Positions 59,632-64,000 of a stretch of 64,000 nt of DNA are shown here, piece by piece. The position numbers and the translations under genes were made by a program. The stretch lies in contig NZ_LHVE01000013.1 in the NCBI RefSeq assembly GCF_001269655.1, positions 186,001 to 250,000 of the forward strand. The letters are read 5' to 3'. How positions within the stretch are numbered: the first letter of the stretch is position 1; each line of letters starts with the position of its first letter. The notes under the pieces are model-generated. The model saw only the letters and a list, made by a program, of their open reading frames with translations. It was not told the DNA's origin and did not search any database. This DNA is from Pseudomonas thivervalensis (lineage in GTDB: Bacteria > Pseudomonadota > Gammaproteobacteria > Pseudomonadales > Pseudomonadaceae).

Positions 59632-60540
59632 TCAAACCCGCGAAGCGAACAACCCCTGGTGCTGGCGGCACTGCTCGGCGCTGAGCATGAACACGCCATG
59701 GCCGCCGCGCTCGAAGTCGAGCCAGGCGAAATCGACTTCCGGGTACAGCGCCTCGACGTGCACCTGGCTGTTGCCCACCTCGACAATCAACAGACCCTTC
59801 TCGGTCAGATGATCGGCCGCCTCGGCCAGCATCCGACGAACCAGGTTCAAGCCGTCGTCGCCACAGGCCAGCCCCAGCTCCGGCTCATGTTGGTATTCCT
59901 GCGGCATATCGGCGAAATCTTCCGCATCGACGTAGGGCGGGTTCGACACGATCAGGTCGAAACGTTGCCCCGGCAAACCGTCGAAACCATCGCCCTGGAC
60001 AGTGAACACGCGCTCATCGACGCCGTGGCGCTCGATGTTCTGGTTGGCCACTTCCAGTGCTTCGAACGACAGGTCGGCCAGCACCACTTCGGCCTCCGGG
60101 AATTCATAGGCACAGGCGATGCCGATGCAGCCGGAACCGGTGCACAGGTCGAGAATCCGTGCCGGCGCCTGGCCCAGCCAAGGCTTAAAGCGTTTTTCGA
60201 TCAGCTCACCGATGGGCGAACGCGGAATGAGCACGCGTTCGTCGACGATGAATGACATTCCACAGAACCAGGCCTCACCCAGCAGGTAGGCCGTCGGGAT
60301 ACGCTCGGCAATCCGCCGACGCAGCAAACGCTGCACGTGGACCAGCTCTTCGTCTTCAAGACGGCAGTCCAGGTAGCTGTCGGCAATTTCCCACGGCAGA
60401 TGCAACGCGCCCAACACCAGTTGACGGGCTTCGTCCCACGCATTGTCGGTGCCATGGCCGAAAAACAGATCCTCCCCATGGAAACGGCTGACGGCCCAAC
60501 GGATATGGTCGCGCAGGGTACGGAGGCGGGAAGTGATCAC
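59632..60540 (-). CDS. prmB: Ribosomal protein L3 N5-glutamine methyltransferase PrmB
   Basis: 302 residues. SAM-dependent methyltransferase with motif I LDLCTGSGCIGIACA and the glutamine-binding SNPPYVDAEDFADMP. The N-terminal helical domain (about 1-110) and GEAWFCGMSFIVDERVLIPRSPIGELIE are typical of PrmB rather than PrmC. It methylates a glutamine of ribosomal protein L3. Close to aroC as in other gammaproteobacteria. Confidence 0.96.
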   Translation of the reverse strand: MITSRLRTLRDHIRWAVSRFHGEDLFFGHGTDNAWDEARQLVLGALHLPWEIADSYLDCRLEDEELVHVQRLLRRRIAERIPTAYLLGEAWFCGMSFIVDERVLIPRSPIGELIEKRFKPWLGQAPARILDLCTGSGCIGIACAYEFPEAEVVLADLSFEALEVANQNIERHGVDERVFTVQGDGFDGLPGQRFDLIVSNPPYVDAEDFADMPQEYQHEPELGLACGDDGLNLVRRMLAEAADHLTEKGLLIVEVGNSQVHVEALYPEVDFAWLDFERGGHGVFMLSAEQCRQHQGLFASRV

Positions 60541-60794
60541 GGTGGCAAACTCCAGAAAAATCGACGGGCGAGTCTACCAGCCAAACGCGCCCCCACCCAA
60601 ACGCGCCCCGATGACGAACGAAAAGCGCCGGACCAACCGTAGGATTTGTCCGTTTTTTGCACCGCCTATTGAACAAGACGAGCATCTTGACAAGGCTGTA
60701 GGCCAGCAACGGCGGCCCTTGCGATGGAAGCGATTCACAGAACCGCTCAGCCAGAGGACAATGTCGCAAAAGCCCCACTCGAAGGAGCCCCAGA

Positions 60795-61385
60795 ATGTCC
60801 GTTCCAAAAACGATGTTTCAACTCAGCGGCCGTGGTTATGCAGCGGCCAATCTGAGTCAAGCGACCTTGATCATCATCGATGCCCAGAAAGAATACCTCG
60901 CCGGGCCCCTGGCCCTGAGCGGCATGGATGCAGCCGTCGCGAACATCAAGCAACTGCTCGGCGCGGCCCGTGCAGCCGGTCGACCGATCGTGCACGTGCG
61001 CCACCTGGGCACCCATGGCGGGCTGTTCGACCCACAAGGCGAACGCGGGGAGTTCATTGCCGGCCTCGAACCCCAGGGCGACGAAACCGTGGTCGAGAAG
61101 CTGCTGCCCAGCGCCTTCCACGGCACCGAGCTGAAAAAGCGCCTGGAAGACTTCGGCCCCCTGGACCTGATCGTGTGCGGGTTCATGAGCCATTCCAGCG
61201 TCAGCACCACCGTGCGCGCCGCCAAGAACCTGGGCTTTCGCTGCACCCTGGTGGAAGACGCCTGCGCCACGCGCGACCTGCCGTACAAGGGCGGCGTCCT
61301 CAGCGCCGAGCACGTGCAGCAGACCGAAATGGCGATCATGGCCGACAACTTCGCCACCCTGGCCCTGACCCGCGATTTCATCTGA
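60795..61385 (+). CDS. Isochorismatase-fold hydrolase with Ser in place of the nucleophile Cys
   Basis: 196 residues from ATG 60795 (AAGGAGCCCCAGA upstream). Isochorismatase/cysteine hydrolase fold: Asp29 in LIIIDAQKEY, Lys102-equivalent in VVEKLLPSAF, and the nucleophile loop VCGFMSHSSVSTTVRAA. Where cysteine hydrolases have Cys, this protein has Ser135. Members include nicotinamidases, ureido-acrylate hydrolases and isochorismatases (the last lack the Cys too). Substrate cannot be told. Cytoplasmic single gene, divergent from prmB; the 254-bp gap shows no gene. Confidence 0.88.
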   Translation: MSVPKTMFQLSGRGYAAANLSQATLIIIDAQKEYLAGPLALSGMDAAVANIKQLLGAARAAGRPIVHVRHLGTHGGLFDPQGERGEFIAGLEPQGDETVVEKLLPSAFHGTELKKRLEDFGPLDLIVCGFMSHSSVSTTVRAAKNLGFRCTLVEDACATRDLPYKGGVLSAEHVQQTEMAIMADNFATLALTRDFI

Positions 61386-61515
61386 TGCGCCTTGATGAGC
61401 GGCCCACTGCGCCGCTCATCCGCAAAAGCCTCTCATTTGCCGCAATTGCCCTAGTGTCAGGAACAACCCGAATATCTTCCGGTCGAAGGGCCGATACCCA
61501 TTGAGGAAGGTCGGA

Positions 61516-61836
61516 ATGAAGTTATCCGATGGTTTTGACGCACGTCGCTTGCGGCCCAAAGGCCCGAGCAACTGGCGGTTTCGTTTCGGCGCAGCGATCG
61601 CAGCGCTGCTGGCAACACTCGGTGTACTGTTGGCCATGGCCGGTGCCGCCAGCCTGCTGGGCCGTCCACCGGCACTGGGCGAGTTGAACGCGACCCCACT
61701 GGGTTCGGCTATCATCCTGGCCGTCGGTCTTTTCGTGCTGTTGCTGGGCGTCTGGCTCTGGCGCCGCTGCCGCCGTCGCGCCCGTCAATCCCTGGAGCTG
61801 GCCATGGCTCCGCACCTGATGAAAAAGCACGACTGA
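61516..61836 (+). CDS. Small inner-membrane protein, unknown function
   Basis: 106 residues from ATG 61516 (GAGGAAGGTCGGA upstream). Two transmembrane helices (about 27-50 and 65-85), a short basic segment after the second (WRRCRRRARQS), so both ends are probably cytoplasmic. I do not recognise a family. 73 bp before the smr gene and possibly cotranscribed with it. Confidence 0.75.
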   Translation: MKLSDGFDARRLRPKGPSNWRFRFGAAIAALLATLGVLLAMAGAASLLGRPPALGELNATPLGSAIILAVGLFVLLLGVWLWRRCRRRARQSLELAMAPHLMKKHD

Positions 61837-61909
61837 CCCGCCACCCGACGTTTTGTCGCGCCGGATTCCGCCAGAGTTGGGTAAACTGGCCGGCTTCGCG
61901 GAGGCTGAC

Positions 61910-62467
61910 ATGCAAGACGACGACTTTTCCCTGTTCAAAAGTGCGATCCAGGGCGTAAAACCGATCAAGCACGACCGTGCCGAGACCGGCAAGCCCAAGG
62001 CTGATCGCGCGCAAATCGCCAAGCTGCGCCAAGCGGCCACCGTGCGCACCGACGCCACCACCGTGGACGGCTTGTCCGATCAGTTCGTGATCGACGTCGG
62101 GCCGGAAGACGAGTTGATGTGGGCCCGCGACGGTGTCCAGGAAAGCCAGATGCGCAAGCTGAAGGTCGGCCAGATCCCCTTCGAAGGCAGCCTCGATCTG
62201 CACGGCATGAGTGTCGAAAAGGCCCGGGAAACCCTTTGGGCGTTCCTGGCCGAAGCCACCAAGTTCGAAATCCGCTGCGTACGCGTCACCCATGGCAAAG
62301 CCGTGCGCCTGGACGGCAAGCGACCGATGATCAAGAGCCACGTCAACACCTGGCTGCGCCAGCACCCGCAAGTGCTGGGCTTCACCTCCTGCCAGGCGAA
62401 ACACGGCGGAGCCGGGGCGGTCTACGTGATGCTCAAGCGCACCATGATGGAAGGCCGCGACGAATAG
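61910..62467 (+). CDS. Smr-domain protein (SmrA/DUF endonuclease type)
   Basis: 185 residues from ATG of MQDDDFSLFKSA, with CGGAGGCTGAC upstream. The N-terminal 85 residues are the DUF-type extension of stand-alone proteobacterial Smr proteins; the Smr domain (about 95-180) has LDLHGMSVEKARETL, the VTHGKA motif and GGAGAVYVMLKR. Smr domains nick DNA or cleave RNA; bacterial SmrB-type proteins act on stalled ribosome mRNA, but this is the SmrA type, role uncertain. Normally followed by folE, which is broken here. Confidence 0.92.
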   Translation: MQDDDFSLFKSAIQGVKPIKHDRAETGKPKADRAQIAKLRQAATVRTDATTVDGLSDQFVIDVGPEDELMWARDGVQESQMRKLKVGQIPFEGSLDLHGMSVEKARETLWAFLAEATKFEIRCVRVTHGKAVRLDGKRPMIKSHVNTWLRQHPQVLGFTSCQAKHGGAGAVYVMLKRTMMEGRDE

Positions 62468-62544
62468 CCCTCGCTTGCCGAGCTTGCAGCGCCGTGTCCG
62501 CCACCGTACCCTTGCCCTTTGCGTAAAATCCCACAGGTAGTTTC

Positions 62545-62577
62545 ATGTCTCTGGAACAGAATTACACCGCTATATAG
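62545..62577 (+). pseudogene. folE: folE 5' remnant, GTP cyclohydrolase I cut after ten codons
   Basis: Reads M-S-L-E-Q-N-Y-T-A-I then TAG. This is the conserved N-terminus of Pseudomonas FolE (MSLEQNYTAI...), in its normal place 77 bp after the smr gene and with AGGTAGTTTC as ribosome-binding site. The sequence departs from folE at about 62573 and is AT-rich from there. I infer insertion of an element at the 5' end of folE; a complete copy of folE may begin again at the far end of the element, outside this window. It is a short match, but name, position and codon-level identity agree. Confidence 0.8.
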
Positions 62578-62664
62578 AGTGGGTTCAGCTTGGTGTTCAG
62601 AAGTAATGAAATCGGGGGTTTCGTACTTAGGGCGACCTGATTTTTCTCACCAAAACGCAACGAT

Positions 62665-62687
62665 TGGTACGGAGAATGGTACGAGAA
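62665..62687. repeat. Tandem repeat TGGTACGGAGAA / TGGTACGAGAA near the island end
   Basis: Two head-to-tail copies, 12 and 11 bp, about 90 bp from the folE junction. Short directly repeated sites close to an element end often bind a tyrosine recombinase or its helper; that role is inferred. Confidence 0.6.
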
Positions 62688-62698
62688 CTCATGCATCC

Positions 62699-62737
62699 AA
62701 AAGCCCCGCGTCGGTAGAAACGACACGGGGCTTTTTC
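62699..62737 (+). terminator. Rho-independent terminator in the island end
   Basis: AAAAGCCCCGCGTCG / CGACACGGGGCTTTTT, one mismatch in the stem, loop GTAGAAA, T-run. It would stop transcripts coming from smr/folE before the island genes. Confidence 0.88.
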
Positions 62738-62853
62738 TTAACTGGAGACACCCTTTTTCGCTCGCTCAGTGTCGGCTTTCGGGCCAAAAGCAGCCGCTCA
62801 ACTGTGCCTATCAAACTAGAGGCATTCAGTATGTAAACTCTGATATCACCTGC

Positions 62854-62859
62854 TATAAG
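62854..62859 (+). promoter_or_regulatory. Possible extended -10 box of the Shedu-like gene
   Basis: TGCTATAAG: TATAAG preceded by TGC, in an AT-rich stretch about 35 bp before the ATG. No good -35 box was found, so this is tentative. Confidence 0.35.
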
Positions 62860-62892
62860 TAGGAGGCGTTGATTTTTTCCATCGAGGGAAGC

Positions 62893-64000
62893 ATGCTTGA
62901 ATTTCAGATTACAGCTACAGGTGTCGATCTTGAATACGAAGGAGATCTGGGATCCGATGACAAATGGGTCTGGGATGAATTGACGACCAACAACAAAGCG
63001 CGGATATCTCGAATATTTCTGTTCAATTCTTCAGACTTACTAAATCCTCCATCCCCCAACCAAAATTTTGAGAATTATAAGTATCAGTTTCGATTCGGAA
63101 CTTTCGCAAATGACTATGTGAGGATTCCTGCGCGGATCCTTGAAATCAAAAACGACTTACTCATAAGTCGTGATATAACACTCAGGCGGTCTCTCTTTGT
63201 TGCCGAGCGCAATATCTCGATTTTTCTTCGTCTATCAGAACTACTAGATCACTCCAATTCCATTGTGATAGGAGGGACACACCCCGACGCAATACCGAGA
63301 GACGTATTTGAGGAACTGCTCAAAAAATTCCCGAACAGCTATGAACTCAACCGCTACGCCGATGCTCGTGTTCAAACAATACTTTCTCAGTACCTGGATG
63401 GTATGAGGGATGCACGGGGCCGCTATGAAAACTATCTCAACAGAAACAAGTCTCTCACCAGCACCAACAAAATCAATTTGGATGTATTGAAGAAGCTGGA
63501 AATCGAGAAATACATTTTGATTCGAGACCTAATAAAGGACTCCTTGGCAACCAAGAAAAATTGGTCCGAGGGTGACTGGCAGAAGCTGATGCTGTCCTTC
63601 CTACTCCTTTTGTTCCCCAAATATATTATGGTTCTCGAGAATGTCACTATCCATGATTATTATAGTAATCTCAGCAAGAAAACTGATCGATATATCGACA
63701 TTGCCTTGATTGATGCCAATGGAAATCTTGACATCATAGAAGTCAAAAAGCCCTTCGATGACAAAATCCTTCGCAAGAGCCAGTATCGTGGTAACAGTAT
63801 ACCGACCTCAGAGTTGAGCGGTAGCATTATGCAGGCCGAGAAATATCTGTTCCACTTATCGAAATGGGGTATCAAAGGTGAAGAAACCCTCACCAAAAAA
63901 TACACCACTGAACTACCGCCGGGCATGAGGATTCGGATCTCCAATCCCAAGGCGACTATCATCGTCGGACGCGATCAAATCGGCGGTGCCAATATGACAG
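62893..64000 (+). CDS. Shedu-type (DUF4263) antiphage nuclease, 3' end outside the window
   Basis: Open from ATG 62893 (GAGGGA just upstream) to the last base, 369 codons seen without a stop. A TTG eight codons upstream behind AGGAGG is an alternative start. The N-terminal ~240 residues form a family-variable domain. The C-terminal part is a PD-(D/E)XK nuclease of the Shedu type: Asp269 in RYIDIALID, Glu283-V-Lys285 in LDIIEVKKP (D-x13-E-x-K), Gln314-x3-Tyr318 in MQAEKYLF, and the trailing PKATIIVGR strand seen in DUF4263. Shedu proteins protect bacteria from phages by nuclease action. AT-rich codon use differs from every gene to the left, a sign of transfer. Confidence 0.82.
   Translation, partial: MLEFQITATGVDLEYEGDLGSDDKWVWDELTTNNKARISRIFLFNSSDLLNPPSPNQNFENYKYQFRFGTFANDYVRIPARILEIKNDLLISRDITLRRSLFVAERNISIFLRLSELLDHSNSIVIGGTHPDAIPRDVFEELLKKFPNSYELNRYADARVQTILSQYLDGMRDARGRYENYLNRNKSLTSTNKINLDVLKKLEIEKYILIRDLIKDSLATKKNWSEGDWQKLMLSFLLLLFPKYIMVLENVTIHDYYSNLSKKTDRYIDIALIDANGNLDIIEVKKPFDDKILRKSQYRGNSIPTSELSGSIMQAEKYLFHLSKWGIKGEETLTKKYTTELPPGMRIRISNPKATIIVGRDQIGGANMT

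Larger units (their letters stand above)
62573..62892. mobile_element. Left end of a probable integrated island, non-coding part
   Basis: Base composition falls sharply right after the folE remnant and stays low to the window end. The segment holds a short tandem repeat (62665-62687), a terminator (62699-62737) and an AT-rich promoter-like zone, and no ORF that looks coding. No integrase gene is in view; it would lie further right or at the other end. Confidence 0.65.

Noticed and set aside
62661..62700. tRNA 3' end as the island attachment site
   Set aside because: No cloverleaf could be folded and no CCA end or T-loop sequence is present; the folE 5' end explains the junction better.
62519..62836. 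A 105-codon ORF across the folE junction
   Set aside because: It spans folE promoter, stub and a terminator hairpin in another frame. The NGTRTH-like peptide in it is the kind produced by translating repeat or non-coding structures.

Overview
The window is a stretch of a GC-rich Pseudomonas chromosome, most probably from the P. fluorescens group. The evidence is gene content and order (fabA-fabB, htpG, the sdhCDAB-sucAB-lpdG-sucCD block divergent from gltA, a gcl-hyi-glxR-glycerate kinase-pyk cluster, prmB and aroC), a Pseudomonas-type DUF3509 protein, and many paired palindromic REP-like elements between genes. No rRNA, tRNA, insertion sequence or CRISPR array is visible.

Layout. (1) 1-5 kb: the 3' part of a TonB-dependent receptor, a periplasmic PF04392-type protein and a hybrid sensor kinase, head to tail with ATGA overlap or zero spacing; then fabAB for unsaturated fatty acids. 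(2) 7-16.5 kb: housekeeping and small genes (DUF3859, amidohydrolase, pirin, dienelactone hydrolase, htpG with a visible heat-shock promoter, two coupled hotdog thioesterases, a small lipoprotein, DUF599, BrnQ). (3) 17-30 kb: the TCA block, with clear sigma70 promoters facing away from each other between sdhC and gltA. (4) 30-38 kb: acetate permease pair, an orphan betaine-type binding protein, an alpha/beta hydrolase coupled to an MlaA-like protein, DUF808, a TetR regulator. (5) 38-48.3 kb: glyoxylate carboligase pathway ending in pyruvate kinase, then urea transporter, voltage-gated-type K+ channel and orphan sulfate-binding protein. (6) 48.5-54.6 kb: MFS pump, small proteins, an ankyrin protein, a long-chain acyl-CoA synthetase, a DUF3509 gene with a sigma54-type promoter, and a ~650-bp element bounded by long inverted repeats. 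(7) 54.6-62.5 kb: an acireductone dioxygenase homologue with altered metal ligands, MFS, aroC, hydrolase, prmB, an isochorismatase-fold protein and an Smr protein.

(8) 62.5-64 kb: the character changes abruptly. folE starts normally but runs into a stop after ten codons, and the following DNA is AT-rich with foreign codon use. It carries a long ORF that runs off the window end and has the hallmarks of a Shedu (DUF4263) antiphage nuclease. I read this as the left end of an integrated defence island whose attachment site is the 5' end of folE. This is the most interesting part of the window.

Functionally, most of the window is central metabolism: acetate uptake, citrate synthase, 2-oxoglutarate and succinate oxidation, and a route from glyoxylate through tartronate semialdehyde and glycerate to 2-phosphoglycerate and pyruvate. 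Regulatory signals that can be read directly are a sigma32 promoter (htpG), sigma70 promoters (gltA, sdhC, perhaps gcl), a sigma54 promoter (DUF3509 gene), twin TTGTATACAA operators at gcl, and an Hfq/Crc-type A-rich site at the acetate permease operon.
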